64,000 nt of DNA from Gluconobacter sphaericus NBRC 12467 (GCF_006539125.1 NZ_BJMK01000001.1:186001-250000), one strand, 5' to 3'. Counted from the stretch's first letter, positions 1 to 9,735 are shown. The notes: generated by a model from the letters alone, not told the origin. Program-made: numbers and translations.

Positions 1-2
1 TC

Positions 3-2750
3 CGCAAGCTGGTGGACGAAGACGGGCTGCGGGGCGTCACGTCCAACCCGGCCATCTTTGAGAAGGCCATCGGGCACGGCACCGAATACGATCCGCAGAT
101 CCGCAAGCTGCTGGAAGGCGAGGGCCTGCCGCCCGGCGAACTGTACGAGCACCTGGCGATTGACGACATCCGTTCCGCCTGTGCGGTTCTGTATCCGGTG
201 TTCGAAAAGACCAAGGGGCTGGACGGTTACGTCAGCCTCGAGGTTTCGCCCTATTTGGCGTTCGACCCACACGGAACGATCACGGAAGCCCGCCGTCTGT
301 GGAAAGCAGTCGCGCGCGAAAATCTGATGATCAAGATCCCCGGAACTTCTGAAGGTACGGGCGCCATCCGCGAAGCCATCGCTGACGGCATCAATGTCAA
401 CGTGACGTTGCTGTTCTCGTTGGATGCCTACAAAGCGGTCCTGGAAGCCTATATTTCCGGCCTTGAAGCTCGTGCATCCCGCGGCGAAGACCTTTCGCGC
501 ATCTCCAGCGTGGCTTCCTTCTTCGTCAGCCGTATTGACGCCAAGATTGACGGCGAAATCGACCGTCGTATTGCCGCTGGCGACGCGGACGCCGAGGCGC
601 TGAAGGCTGTTCGTGGCAAGGTCGCGATCGCCAATGCAAAAATGGCTTATCAGTATTACCTCGAAGTCCGTAACAGCCCGCGCTGGAAGGCGCTTGCCGA
701 GAAGGGCGCCAACCCGCAACGCCTGCTGTGGGCCAGCACCGGCGTCAAGGACAAAGCCTATTCGGACGTTCTGTATGTTGAGGAACTGATCGGCCCCGAG
801 ACGGTCAACACCATTCCGCCCGCAACGTTCGATGCGTTCCGCGATCACGGCAAGGCACGTGCCAGCCTCACGGAAAATGTCGAGGAAGCCCGCCATGTGA
901 TGGCTGAGGCCGAGCGCCTCAAGCTGGATCTGAATGGTGTGACGACGAAGCTCGTCAAAGATGGCTGTGCGGCGTTCAGCGTTTCGTTCGACACCCTGCT
1001 GACGGCTGTGGCAACCAAACGTGAGGCCGTTCTCGGCCAGCGTCTGCTGCGTGTCAGCGCCGACCTGCCGCCGGAACTGCGCGACGATGTCGCCGGTGCG
1101 GAGAAGGACTGGAGCCAGAGCGGTGGTCTCCGTCGGATCTGGCAAAAAGACCCGTCGGTCTGGACGAATGGCCCGGAAGCCGATTGGCTGAACTGGCTGA
1201 CGATTGTGCAGGACCGTCTGTGGAACGTCGAAGAGCTTGAAGTTCTGGCCCGCGATGTTCGCAGTCGTGGCTTCAAGGATATCCTGCTTCTGGGTATGGG
1301 CGGTTCGAGCCTTGGCCCGGAGGTTCTGGCCGAGACATTCGGACAGCATGAAGGCTGGCCGAAGCTGCATGTGCTAGACAGTACGGACCCGCAGCAGGTT
1401 ACGGCGTTCGAGAAGGCCATCGATCCGAAGAACACGCTGTTCATCGTGGCCAGTAAATCCGGCGGAACGCTGGAGCCGAACATCCTGTTCGCGCATTTCT
1501 GGCAGGTGGCTGGTCAGGCTCTGGGCAAGAAGCCGGGTGACAGCTTCATCGCCATCACCGATCCCGGCTCACACATGCAGAAAGTGGCAGAGGAAAACGG
1601 CTTCTGGCGCGTGTTCTACGGTGATCCGAAAATTGGTGGCCGGTATTCGGTTCTGTCCAATTTCGGTCTCGTCCCGGCAGCGGCAAGCGGCATTGACGTT
1701 CGCAAGCTGCTGACGGTCACGCGTCTGATGGTGGAATCCTGTGACGGAAGCGCGCCTCCGACAGCCAATCCGGGTGCGGTGCTTGGCCTGATCTTGGGTC
1801 ATGCCGCGCACTGTTTTGGCCGTGACAAGGTGACGATCCTCGCTTCTGACGGCATTGCCTCGCTGGGTGCATGGCTGGAGCAGCTTATTGCCGAAAGCAC
1901 GGGCAAGAAGGGCCTTGGCCTCATCCCCATTGATGAGGAAGAGCTTGGAACGCCGGATGTCTACGGCACGGACCGCGTCTTCGTGGATCTGCTGCTCGGC
2001 GATGATGTTCCTGACAGTCGTCTTGGCGCCCTGCGCGCCGCCGGTGCGCCGGTGGTCACTATCCGTCTGGCGGACAAGACCCAGATCGGGCAGGCGTTCT
2101 TCCTGTTCGAGTTTGCTACAGCCGTGGCTGGTGCGGTTCTCGGCATTGACCCGTTCGATCAGCCGGATGTGGAGTTCAGCAAGCTCGAGACGCGCAAGCT
2201 GACCTCGGCTTATGCCGAGACGGGTTCGCTGCCGCCGGAAACGCCTTTCGCCAAGGATGGTCTGCTGTCTTTCTATGCGGATGCGAAGAACACGGAAGCC
2301 TCTGGAAACAAAGGCGATGCCGTCTCCATCCTCAAGGCGCTCTTTGATCGTGTGAAGCCGGGTGACTATGTCGGTCTGCTCGCTTATATCCGTCGCGACC
2401 AGCAGACGCGCGACTGGGCACAGTCCGTTCGTATGGAGCTTCGGGATACGCTGAAGGTGGCAACAGCCGCCGAATTTGGCCCTCGGTTCCTGCATTCGAC
2501 GGGCCAGGCCTACAAGGGTGGGCCCGATAGCGGCGTGTTCCTGCAGGTTACGGCAACGGATGCGGCAGATGTGCCAGTTCCGGGTCATGGCTTCAGCTTC
2601 AGTGTCGTGAAAGCGGCACAGGCGCGAGGCGATTTCGAAGTGCTCGCGGCCCGTGGTCGTCGTGCCCTTCGCGTTCATATCGATGGACCGCTGGAAGAGG
2701 GGCTGAAGGCTCTGGAAACGGCGATCCACAAAGCACTGGCAGGAGCATAA
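3..2750 (+). CDS. tal-pgi: Bifunctional transaldolase / glucose-6-phosphate isomerase, 5' end cut by the window
   Basis: The reading frame is already open at the left edge (Arg-Lys-Leu-Val-Asp-Glu-Asp), so the true start lies upstream. The first third is transaldolase: GVTSNPAIF near the edge and the Schiff-base lysine in IKIPGT (codon 333-335). Around residue 340 of the visible part it passes into a phosphoglucose isomerase domain with LLLGMGGSSLGPEV and ASKSGGTLEPN, the SIS sugar-phosphate binding loops. The fused protein interconverts sedoheptulose-7-P/glyceraldehyde-3-P with erythrose-4-P/fructose-6-P, and fructose-6-P with glucose-6-P, in the cytoplasm. Such fusions are known in Gluconobacter and a few other bacteria. 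It is 3 nt from gnd, so probably co-transcribed. The fusion returns fructose-6-P to glucose-6-P and so suits a cyclic pentose-phosphate pathway in organisms with incomplete glycolysis; that link is inference. Confidence 0.95.
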   Translation, partial: RKLVDEDGLRGVTSNPAIFEKAIGHGTEYDPQIRKLLEGEGLPPGELYEHLAIDDIRSACAVLYPVFEKTKGLDGYVSLEVSPYLAFDPHGTITEARRLWKAVARENLMIKIPGTSEGTGAIREAIADGINVNVTLLFSLDAYKAVLEAYISGLEARASRGEDLSRISSVASFFVSRIDAKIDGEIDRRIAAGDADAEALKAVRGKVAIANAKMAYQYYLEVRNSPRWKALAEKGANPQRLLWASTGVKDKAYSDVLYVEELIGPETVNTIPPATFDAFRDHGKARASLTENVEEARHVMAEAERLKLDLNGVTTKLVKDGCAAFSVSFDTLLTAVATKREAVLGQRLLRVSADLPPELRDDVAGAEKDWSQSGGLRRIWQKDPSVWTNGPEADWLNWLTIVQDRLWNVEELEVLARDVRSRGFKDILLLGMGGSSLGPEVLAETFGQHEGWPKLHVLDSTDPQQVTAFEKAIDPKNTLFIVASKSGGTLEPNILFAHFWQVAGQALGKKPGDSFIAITDPGSHMQKVAEENGFWRVFYGDPKIGGRYSVLSNFGLVPAAASGIDVRKLLTVTRLMVESCDGSAPPTANPGAVLGLILGHAAHCFGRDKVTILASDGIASLGAWLEQLIAESTGKKGLGLIPIDEEELGTPDVYGTDRVFVDLLLGDDVPDSRLGALRAAGAPVVTIRLADKTQIGQAFFLFEFATAVAGAVLGIDPFDQPDVEFSKLETRKLTSAYAETGSLPPETPFAKDGLLSFYADAKNTEASGNKGDAVSILKALFDRVKPGDYVGLLAYIRRDQQTRDWAQSVRMELRDTLKVATAAEFGPRFLHSTGQAYKGGPDSGVFLQVTATDAADVPVPGHGFSFSVVKAAQARGDFEVLAARGRRALRVHIDGPLEEGLKALETAIHKALAGA

Positions 2751-2753
2751 GTC

Positions 2754-3752
2754 ATGCGGATCGGAATCATTGGACTGGGACGGATGGGCGGCAATATTGC
2801 CGTTCGTCTGACGCGCCACGGACATGATGTCGTCGTGCACGACCGTACGCCGGAAGTGACGGCTTCGGTCGCTGGACGCTGTGAAGCGGGGCGCGCGACC
2901 TCAGCCAGTTCTGTGGCTGAAATGGTGAAGCTGCTCGAAGGCGACGAGCACCGCGTGGTGTGGGTCATGCTCCCGGCAGGGGCCATTACCGAGGCCTGCG
3001 TTCAGGAACTCGGCGGTCTTCTGGGACGTGGGGACGTCATCATTGATGGTGGCAATACCTATTACAAGGACGATGTCCGCCGTTCGGCCGAATTGGCTGA
3101 AAAGGGCATTTCCTATGTCGATGTCGGGACTTCAGGCGGTGTCTGGGGCCTGGAACGCGGCTATTGCATGATGTTCGGCGGCACGAAAGAGACCGCTGAA
3201 TACATCGATCCGATCCTCAGCGCGCTTGCGCCGGGCATCGGGGATGTGCCGCGCACACCGGGCCGTGACGAAGCGGGTCATGATCCGCGCGCCGAGCAGG
3301 GCTATCTGCACTGTGGTCCCGCCGGTTCGGGCCACTTTGTGAAGATGGTCCATAACGGCATCGAATACGGCATGATGCAGGCCTTCGCCGAAGGCTTCGA
3401 TATCATGAAGAGCAAGAACTCCCCGATCCTCGCGGAAAAGGATCGGTTCGAGCTCAATATGGGCGACATCGCGGAAGTCTGGCGTCGTGGCAGTGTCGTG
3501 TCGTCTTGGCTTCTCGATCTGACGGCCGAGGCCCTGACCCGCTCGGAGACACTCAATGAGTTCTCTGGCGAAGTTGCGGACTCTGGTGAGGGTCGCTGGA
3601 CGATCGAGGCAGCCATCGAAGAAGACGTGCCAGCTCCGGTCATGACGGCCGCACTGTTCACGCGCTTCCGTTCGCGGACGGGCAACAACTTTGCCGAGAA
3701 AGTTCTCTCGGCACAGCGTTTCGGTTTCGGCGGGCACGTCGAAAAGAAATAA
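2754..3752 (+). CDS. gnd: 6-phosphogluconate dehydrogenase, decarboxylating (short, 332 aa form)
   Basis: Oxidises 6-phosphogluconate to ribulose-5-phosphate and CO2. The N-terminal Rossmann loop GLGRMG (residues 7-12) is followed by an acidic residue at the end of strand 2 (VVVHDR), which favours NAD over NADP in this fold. [24 protein letters not shown] and [15 protein letters not shown] carry the substrate and catalytic residues of the family. The length of 332 aa matches the short, often NAD-preferring class rather than the roughly 470 aa NADP class. It starts 3 nt after tal-pgi and is followed by a strong intrinsic terminator, so it closes the first transcription unit of the sugar-phosphate cluster. 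Confidence 0.95.
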   Translation: MRIGIIGLGRMGGNIAVRLTRHGHDVVVHDRTPEVTASVAGRCEAGRATSASSVAEMVKLLEGDEHRVVWVMLPAGAITEACVQELGGLLGRGDVIIDGGNTYYKDDVRRSAELAEKGISYVDVGTSGGVWGLERGYCMMFGGTKETAEYIDPILSALAPGIGDVPRTPGRDEAGHDPRAEQGYLHCGPAGSGHFVKMVHNGIEYGMMQAFAEGFDIMKSKNSPILAEKDRFELNMGDIAEVWRRGSVVSSWLLDLTAEALTRSETLNEFSGEVADSGEGRWTIEAAIEEDVPAPVMTAALFTRFRSRTGNNFAEKVLSAQRFGFGGHVEKK

Positions 3753-3817
3753 GCCTGCCTCCCTCATGGGCAAGGACTGGCTGGCAGGGTATGGTTTTGC
3801 CATCAATGACCAGCCAG

Positions 3818-3846
3818 CCCCCGCAAAGACTCTGACGGGGGTTTTT
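3818..3846 (+). terminator. Intrinsic terminator after gnd
   Basis: A perfect 6-bp CCCCCG/CGGGGG stem (3818-3823 with 3836-3841) and 12-nt loop are followed by five T. It lies only 12 nt before the ATG of the next gene, so it may attenuate read-through into the HAD-pgl-rpiA-gntK unit instead of fully separating the two. Confidence 0.75.
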
Positions 3847-3858
3847 ACAGGGGCTCTT

Positions 3859-4719
3859 ATGTCAGTTGACCTCGATGCCATCCATGCGGCTCTGCCGCCG
3901 CTGCCGCAGACCATCCGGATGGTCGTGTCCGATATGGATGGAACCCTCCTGACGCCAGACAAGACTATCGCGCCTTCGACGCTGGCCATGGTCAGGGTGC
4001 TGCAGGAGCGGGGAATTCCCCTTTGTCTGGCCAGTGCGCGGCCGCCAGCCGCCATGCTCCCTTATATCGAGCAGCTCGGCCTGACTGGGCAGAATGCCGG
4101 CTTCAATGGCGGTATTATCTTCAAGCCTGACGGGACTACGTCCGTTAGCCGTGTTCTGTCACAGGATGTGCTATCGATCGTGCATGACATGCTGCACCTG
4201 CACGGGATCGAGACCTGGTTCCTGCGGCAGTCCTACTGGATGGTGCAGGACGCTTATACGCCCTTCGTGCAGCACGAACAGGGCATCACCGGCCTGACGC
4301 CGCATCAGGTTCCCGACCTTCGCAAAGAGTTCGAGGGCATTGGCAAGGTCATGGGCGTGAGCAGCGATACCAGCCTGCTTCAGGACGTCGAGACTGAACT
4401 TGGCGCCATGCTTCACGGTGATGCAAGTGTGCGCCGATCTTCCGATATTCTTCTGGACGTGACGCCGGCCCTGGCCAACAAGGGCGAGGCTGTTTGCGAG
4501 CTGGCGCGTGCCCACGGTATTGCGCCGCATGAGGTGGCCTGTCTTGGTGATGCCCATAACGATCTGCCGATGTTTTCGGTGGCGGGACTGGGCATTGCGA
4601 TGGGGCAGGCCGAAGACGATGTGAAAGCCGCCGCGCAGGTTCTCACAGACACCAACGAGCGCGATGGCTGGGCCAAGGCCGTCGAGCGCTACATCCTGCC
4701 GAGAGTTTTCAATCCATGA
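3859..4719 (+). CDS. Cof-type HAD-IIB phosphatase
   Basis: 286 aa. The HAD motif I DMDGTLLTPD lies near residue 26. Motif IV GDAHNDLPMF and the following GLGIAMGQAEDDVKAAA are typical of the Cof/YbiV class with a C2b cap. Such enzymes hydrolyse sugar phosphates and related metabolites; the substrate cannot be read from the sequence. The frame is open well upstream, into gnd, but the ATG at 3859 is the first that fits the family N-terminus. The stop overlaps the pgl start (ATGA at 4716), which implies translational coupling with 6-phosphogluconolactonase and suggests a role in sugar-phosphate turnover (inference). Confidence 0.85.
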   Translation: MSVDLDAIHAALPPLPQTIRMVVSDMDGTLLTPDKTIAPSTLAMVRVLQERGIPLCLASARPPAAMLPYIEQLGLTGQNAGFNGGIIFKPDGTTSVSRVLSQDVLSIVHDMLHLHGIETWFLRQSYWMVQDAYTPFVQHEQGITGLTPHQVPDLRKEFEGIGKVMGVSSDTSLLQDVETELGAMLHGDASVRRSSDILLDVTPALANKGEAVCELARAHGIAPHEVACLGDAHNDLPMFSVAGLGIAMGQAEDDVKAAAQVLTDTNERDGWAKAVERYILPRVFNP

Positions 4720-5456
4720 TCACCGACATTCGTGCCGCCACGCTGGAAACCCTTCCTGATTCTGAAGCCGTCGCCCTGCGGATGGCCGACCTTCTCGTCG
4801 AAGGGATCCTGGCCAAGACGGATGGCCTGTTCCGGGTCGCTCTCTCTGGCGGCTCTACGCCCAAGCGCCTGTTCGAGATCCTGGCTACGCCGTCGCGTGC
4901 GAAGCTGATCCCATGGGAGCGCGTCGAGATTTTCTACGGTGATGAGAGGCATGTTTCGGAAGGCCATGCCGACAGCAATCACACGGTTGGCCAGTCTGTT
5001 TTGCTCTCCCGTGTTCCGGTGCCAGCGCAGAACATCCACGCCATTCCAACTGGGGCCACAGTGGAAGAGGATGCGAAGGCCTACGAAAAGACTCTTCAGG
5101 CGGCCTATGGCGCAACGACGCTCGATCCGGAGCGCCCGCTGTTTGATTTGGTCATGCTGGGTCTGGGCACCGACGGTCACACGGCCTCGCTGTTTCCGGG
5201 CCAGCCAGTTCTGAAGGAGCGAACGGCCTGGGTTGGGACGGCTGCACCGTCCACAGCACCTTACGAGCGCATCACGCTCACTTATCCCGCTATCCAGTCC
5301 AGCGCGCTGGTCGTGTTCCTCGTGACGGGGGCTTCCAAGGTCGAGATGCTGGAGCGCCTGGTCGAAGGTGACAGTTCCCTCCCGTCTGCACGGGTGACGA
5401 GCGAAGGACGGATCATCATTCTGGCAGATCGCGCTGCGGTGGGAGAAGACGCATGA
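4716..5456 (+). CDS. pgl: 6-phosphogluconolactonase
   Basis: 246 aa. Hydrolyses 6-phosphogluconolactone to 6-phosphogluconate, the second step of the oxidative pentose-phosphate pathway. LSGGSTPKRLFE (about residues 44-55), FYGDERHVSEGHADSNH (about 76-92) and LGLGTDGHTASLFPG are the family signatures. It overlaps the HAD gene by 4 nt on the left and rpiA by 4 nt on the right, so the order of oxidative and isomerase steps is built into one coupled message. No glucose-6-phosphate dehydrogenase gene lies in the window. Confidence 0.95.
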   Translation: MITDIRAATLETLPDSEAVALRMADLLVEGILAKTDGLFRVALSGGSTPKRLFEILATPSRAKLIPWERVEIFYGDERHVSEGHADSNHTVGQSVLLSRVPVPAQNIHAIPTGATVEEDAKAYEKTLQAAYGATTLDPERPLFDLVMLGLGTDGHTASLFPGQPVLKERTAWVGTAAPSTAPYERITLTYPAIQSSALVVFLVTGASKVEMLERLVEGDSSLPSARVTSEGRIIILADRAAVGEDA

Positions 5457-6148
5457 GCGGCACGGATATGAACGTTCACAAACGTACGGCTGCCCGTGAA
5501 GCTGCGGATATGGTCAAAAGCGGTATGGTCGTGGGGCTCGGCACGGGCAGCACGGCGGCCTACATGATCGAGCGTCTGGGTGAGCGCGTTGCGGAAGGGC
5601 TGGAGATCTTTGGTATTCCGACTTCGGATGACAGCGAAGACAAGGCCCGCAAGGCCGGGATCCCGCTAACGGATTTCAGCGCGCATCGCCGCATTGATAT
5701 TGCCATCGATGGTGCGGATGAGGTCCAGCGTGGTTCGCTCAATCTTATCAAGGGACTGGGCGGGGCATTGCTGCGTGAGAAGATCGTTGCGCAGGCCGCC
5801 AAGCGGTTTGTGGTGATCGTCGATGGCACCAAGCCTGTGGACCTGCTGGGCGAGCGTGCACCGGTGCCGGTGGAAGTTATTTCCTTCGGCTGGGAATGCA
5901 CGGCGGAACGTCTGGCGGCCTGTGGCGCACGCGGCGTGAAGCCGAGGACGGACCGGGCCGGGTCGCTGTTTGTGACTGATACCGGAAACATGATCCTGGA
6001 CTGCCATTTCGGGCCGATCGAAAAGCCCGAGGAGTTGGCAAAGAAAATCGACCAGATTGTGGGCGTTGTGGAACACGGCATGTTCCTTAATATGGCGTCT
6101 GAGGTCCTTGTGGCGATGCCGGACGGGGTGGAGCACTGGGAACCATGA
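5453..6148 (+). CDS. rpiA: Ribose-5-phosphate isomerase A
   Basis: 231 aa. Interconverts ribose-5-phosphate and ribulose-5-phosphate. GLGTGSTA (about residues 24-31), IAIDGADEV and KGLGGALLREK are the phosphate-binding and catalytic signatures of RpiA. The ATG overlaps the pgl stop by 4 nt. An in-frame Met at codon 5 (5465) is an alternative start. Its stop overlaps the gntK start in the same way. Confidence 0.95.
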   Translation: MSGTDMNVHKRTAAREAADMVKSGMVVGLGTGSTAAYMIERLGERVAEGLEIFGIPTSDDSEDKARKAGIPLTDFSAHRRIDIAIDGADEVQRGSLNLIKGLGGALLREKIVAQAAKRFVVIVDGTKPVDLLGERAPVPVEVISFGWECTAERLAACGARGVKPRTDRAGSLFVTDTGNMILDCHFGPIEKPEELAKKIDQIVGVVEHGMFLNMASEVLVAMPDGVEHWEP

Positions 6149-6687
6149 AAATGACGGAAAATGAAACACAGATGGGTATGAAACCGCGTTTCCTCGTGGT
6201 CATGGGCGTGTCCGGGACAGGCAAGACGACGGTTGCAACAGGATTGGCCACGCGTCTGGGGTGGCATTTTCAGGAAGGCGACGCACTTCACCCGCCAACC
6301 AATGTCGAGAAAATGAGCACAGGTCAGCCGCTGACCGATGCGGATCGGGCTCCTTGGCTTGCGCTCTGTCATGACTGGCTGCGCGAGCAGGTGGAGGCTA
6401 GGCATGGTGCCGTCCTGACCTGTTCCGCGCTCAAGCGTTCCTATCGTGAGCAGCTTCGCGGTGAGGACCTGCCCATTGAGTTTGTGCATATCGATACATC
6501 TGCCAGGGAACTCGCTGACCGGTTGCAGCGTCGGGAAGGGCATTTCATGCCGGCGAGTCTGCTGCCCAGTCAGCTGGCGACGCTTGAAGTGCCTGGTGAC
6601 GACGAGCCGGTGATCCGGGTCTCGGGCGAGAAGCATCCTGATGTGGTGCTGGAGGAACTGATCCGTCATTTTCAGGCGGAGGACTGA
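6145..6687 (+). CDS. gntK: Gluconokinase (thermoresistant/GntK family)
   Basis: 180 aa. Phosphorylates gluconate to 6-phosphogluconate with ATP, feeding gluconate taken up or made by periplasmic oxidation into the same pathway as gnd and pgl. The Walker A loop is GVSGTGKTT, followed by FQEGDALHPPTNVEKMSTGQPLTDADRAPWL, the gluconate-kinase signature; CSALKRSYRE follows. The length agrees with the family. The 4-nt overlap with rpiA places it in the coupled HAD-pgl-rpiA-gntK unit. Internal Met codons at 6151 and 6178 are possible alternative starts. Confidence 0.95.
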   Translation: MKMTENETQMGMKPRFLVVMGVSGTGKTTVATGLATRLGWHFQEGDALHPPTNVEKMSTGQPLTDADRAPWLALCHDWLREQVEARHGAVLTCSALKRSYREQLRGEDLPIEFVHIDTSARELADRLQRREGHFMPASLLPSQLATLEVPGDDEPVIRVSGEKHPDVVLEELIRHFQAED

Positions 6688-6690
6688 TTC

Positions 6691-7218
6691 ATGGCCGAGA
6701 CCACCCGGCTTCTGGTGGATGCGGATGCGTGCCCGGTCAAAGATGAGATTTACCGAGTCGGGGCACGCTACGGCCTGAAAACAATTATTGTCGCCAATAG
6801 CTGGATGAATATTCCACAGTCTCCGCTTATTGAGCGCGTCGTGGTCCCGGAAGGGCCAGATGTGGCCGATGACTGGATTGCGGAAAAGGTGACGCCTGCG
6901 GATATCGTCATCACCAGCGATATTCCGCTCGCGGTGCGTTGTCTGGCGAAACAGGCTTCTGTACTGCGCCCGAATGGCGAGGAAATTGACGAACGTTCCG
7001 TTGGCATGGTCTCGGCCATGCGCGATCTGATGCAAGGTCTGCGCGAAACGGGGGCAGTCACGACCTATAATCCGTCCTTTGGCAAAGCCGACCGGAGCCG
7101 GTTTTTATCCGCACTGGATACACTCATCGTGCGACTCCGCAGGAAAGCGGCCCTCGCGCGATCGGTCCCCAGTTCTTCAGAAACAATCCACAGGCCCTTC
7201 CCCGGAGATGTTCCCTGA
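6691..7218 (+). CDS. YaiI/YqxD family protein (DUF188, UPF0178)
   Basis: 175 aa. LLVDADACPVKDEIYRVG (residues 7-24), IANSWMNIP-type and DIVITSDIPLA segments identify the DUF188 family, which has a PIN-like fold with conserved Asp residues. No biochemical role is firmly established. It follows gntK by 3 nt and may only share the transcript. The C-terminal 40 residues, rich in Ser and Arg, look poorly conserved. Confidence 0.85.
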   Translation: MAETTRLLVDADACPVKDEIYRVGARYGLKTIIVANSWMNIPQSPLIERVVVPEGPDVADDWIAEKVTPADIVITSDIPLAVRCLAKQASVLRPNGEEIDERSVGMVSAMRDLMQGLRETGAVTTYNPSFGKADRSRFLSALDTLIVRLRRKAALARSVPSSSETIHRPFPGDVP

Positions 7219-7273
7219 TTCTGGGGATATCTTCTGCCGGGGGATAATGCCGTCCCGATGAGGATCTTTCCCC

Positions 7274-8146
7274 ATGAATCCGCTCCGTCTTGCCCAGATT
7301 GAGATGTTCTGTGCAGTTGTGGAGGAGGAAACGGTCGTTGCGGCATCCCGTCGCCTAAACTGTGTGGCATCCAATGTGACGGCGCGTTTGAAGGAACTGG
7401 AACTGCTGCTTGGGCAGGAACTGTTTCTGCGTGAGAGGGGGCGTCTGACGCTCACTCCTGAAGGTCGCCTGTTCTATCAGCAGGCTATGCCGGTCGTGGC
7501 TGGCGCACGGAGCCTGACGGATTTGTTTTCCGAAGGTATTCCGCGCGGCGTCTTGAATATTGGAGCGCTGGATGTCGCGCTTGAGGGCTATCTGCCGCGG
7601 ATCGTGCCGGAGTTCCTCAAAGCCTGTCCGGGTGTGGAACTGAAGATGTTCCTGCGCCCGACCTATACGCTGGAGCGGATGTTGGCGGATGGGGAAATTG
7701 ATCTGGCGTTGACGGACGGGCCGATCGTTCATCCCTTGATGGAAAGTCGTTTTGCTTTTCGCGAGAAACTGGCGCTCGCCATACCGGAAGGGCAGAAAGG
7801 CGCGTGGGACGGGCAGCATGTGTTTCTGTTCAATACCGACTGCTTCTACCGCCGGTATTTTGAGATCTGGCTTGAGCGGCATGGTGTTTCGAACGCGATT
7901 ATCCACACGGTTGAATCCTATGACGTCATTCTTGCCTGTGTTCAGGCGGGATTGGGCATTTCCTGTGTCCCACACAGTATCGTTTCGCAGGTCAAAAGAC
8001 GGCGTCGTGAAGGAATTTCGTTTACGTATCCCGAAGATCTAAAAGGGAGCGAAGTCTATTTTATCTGGCGTGAGCCGGGATTGAATGATCTGGGGCGGAG
8101 ATTTCTGGATTATGCGCCCACGCATCCGGGCGCTTATGAAAAGTGA
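7274..8146 (+). CDS. LysR-family transcriptional regulator
   Basis: 290 aa. An N-terminal winged helix-turn-helix (residues about 5-62, with MFCAVVEEETVVAASRRL and NVTARLKELELLLGQELFLRE) is followed by a periplasmic-binding-protein-like effector domain from about residue 90. It stands between the gluconate cluster and the AldA-like dehydrogenase, both on the same strand. The 139-nt gap ahead of the dehydrogenase could hold its operator, but I could not identify a clear T-N11-A palindrome. Regulation of the dehydrogenase is inferred from position only. Confidence 0.9.
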   Translation: MNPLRLAQIEMFCAVVEEETVVAASRRLNCVASNVTARLKELELLLGQELFLRERGRLTLTPEGRLFYQQAMPVVAGARSLTDLFSEGIPRGVLNIGALDVALEGYLPRIVPEFLKACPGVELKMFLRPTYTLERMLADGEIDLALTDGPIVHPLMESRFAFREKLALAIPEGQKGAWDGQHVFLFNTDCFYRRYFEIWLERHGVSNAIIHTVESYDVILACVQAGLGISCVPHSIVSQVKRRRREGISFTYPEDLKGSEVYFIWREPGLNDLGRRFLDYAPTHPGAYEK

Positions 8147-8285
8147 ACCCATAACTCACAAATCATCACTTTTTATTATGAATGAATGCCTGCACCTTAC
8201 AGTCATTAAATGAACTGCTGGTTGGCTGATGCGTCTGTTTCACTACGGAGCGCATGATCGCCACACAGAAAATCCAGGAAATTTC

Positions 8286-9728
8286 ATGACTGAGAAAAAT
8301 AATCTTTTCATTAATGGAAGCTGGGTCGCACCGAAGGGTGGCGAGTGGATCACCGTTGAAAACCCGGCCACAAAAGTCATTGTGGGCGAAGTGGCCAAGG
8401 GCACGCAGACCGATGTGGATGCGGCGGTCTCGGCTGCGAAATCGGCCTTCATCGGCTGGAGCCGCCGTACGGCGACCGAGCGGGCCGATTACATTCACGT
8501 GCTCAAGGATCTGGTGAAGCGCGACAAGGAAAAGCTTGCCGCCATCATCACATCAGAAATGGGCAAGCCGCTGAAGGAAGCCCGGATCGAGGTGGATTTC
8601 GCCATTGGTCTGCTGCGGTTTGCAGCCGAGAATGTGCTGCGGCTTCAGGGGGAGATTATTCCGGGCAGTTCCCCGGAAGAGAAGATCTTGATTGATCGTG
8701 TGCCGCTGGGTGTTATCGGTGCGATCACGGCTTGGAACTTCCCGTTGGCGCTTTGTGCTCGCAAGATAGGTCCGGCTGTGGCCGCAGGTAATACGATTGT
8801 CGTCAAGCCGCATGAGCTGACGCCGCTGGCCTGCCTTCATCTGGCAAAGCTGGTTGAGGAAGCCAAAATTCCGCACGGTGTCATCAATGTCGTGACGGGC
8901 GACGGAAAGGATGTCGGTGTGCCCCTGGTGGCGCATAAGGACATTAAGCTTATCACGATGACGGGCTCCACGCCGGCCGGTAAGAAGATCATGGCTGCTG
9001 CGTCCGAGACGCTGAAGGAGGTCCGGCTTGAACTGGGTGGCAAAGCGCCGTTCATGGTCATGGAAGATGCCGATCTGGACAAGGCTGCAGATGCGGCGGT
9101 GGCGTCGCGCTTCGGTAATGCCGGTCAGGTCTGCACCTGCAATGAACGCACCTATATCCACGAGGCCGTCTATGACAGGTTCGTCCAGAAGGTCCGTGAG
9201 AAGATCGAGGCTCTGAAGGTCGGCTTGCCGACAGATCCGTCCACGGATATGGGGCCGAAGGTGAGCGAGGACGAGCTCAACAAGGTCCATGAAATGGTCG
9301 AACATGCTGTCCGTCAGGGCGCACGTCTCGCTATTGGTGGCAAGCGTCTGACAGGCGACGTGTATGATAAGGGCTATTTTTACGCCCCGACGCTCCTGAC
9401 CGATGTCACGCAGGATATGGACATCGTGCATAACGAGGTGTTCGGTCCGGTCATGTCGCTGATCCGCGTGAAGGACTTCGACCAAGCGATCGCATGGGCC
9501 AATGATTGCCGCTACGGCCTGTCAGCCTATCTCTTCACAAACGATCTCGGCAGGATTCTGCGTATGACCCGCGATCTGGAATTTGGTGAGGTTTATGTGA
9601 ACCGTCCGGGCGGTGAAGCGCCACAGGGCTTCCATCATGGCTACAAGGAAAGTGGCCTTGGAGGCGAAGACGGGCAGCACGGCATGGAAGCCTATGTCCA
9701 GACGAAGACCATTTACCTCAACGCGTAA
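8286..9728 (+). CDS. Aldehyde dehydrogenase, AldA (lactaldehyde/glycolaldehyde) type
   Basis: 480 aa from the ATG at 8286; an in-frame extension to 8229 has no family counterpart. Oxidises an aldehyde to the acid with NAD(P). AWNFPLALCARK (cofactor region), LELGGKAPFMV with the general-base Glu, and GNAGQVCTCNER with the catalytic Cys are all present. The C-terminal FGEVYVNRPGGEAPQGFHHG closely parallels E. coli AldA, which acts on lactaldehyde and glycolaldehyde. The cytoplasmic location follows from the lack of a signal peptide. The gene is followed at once by a terminator, so it is monocistronic. The natural substrate here is not determined. Confidence 0.9.
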   Translation: MTEKNNLFINGSWVAPKGGEWITVENPATKVIVGEVAKGTQTDVDAAVSAAKSAFIGWSRRTATERADYIHVLKDLVKRDKEKLAAIITSEMGKPLKEARIEVDFAIGLLRFAAENVLRLQGEIIPGSSPEEKILIDRVPLGVIGAITAWNFPLALCARKIGPAVAAGNTIVVKPHELTPLACLHLAKLVEEAKIPHGVINVVTGDGKDVGVPLVAHKDIKLITMTGSTPAGKKIMAAASETLKEVRLELGGKAPFMVMEDADLDKAADAAVASRFGNAGQVCTCNERTYIHEAVYDRFVQKVREKIEALKVGLPTDPSTDMGPKVSEDELNKVHEMVEHAVRQGARLAIGGKRLTGDVYDKGYFYAPTLLTDVTQDMDIVHNEVFGPVMSLIRVKDFDQAIAWANDCRYGLSAYLFTNDLGRILRMTRDLEFGEVYVNRPGGEAPQGFHHGYKESGLGGEDGQHGMEAYVQTKTIYLNA

Positions 9729-9735
9729 TGGACGA

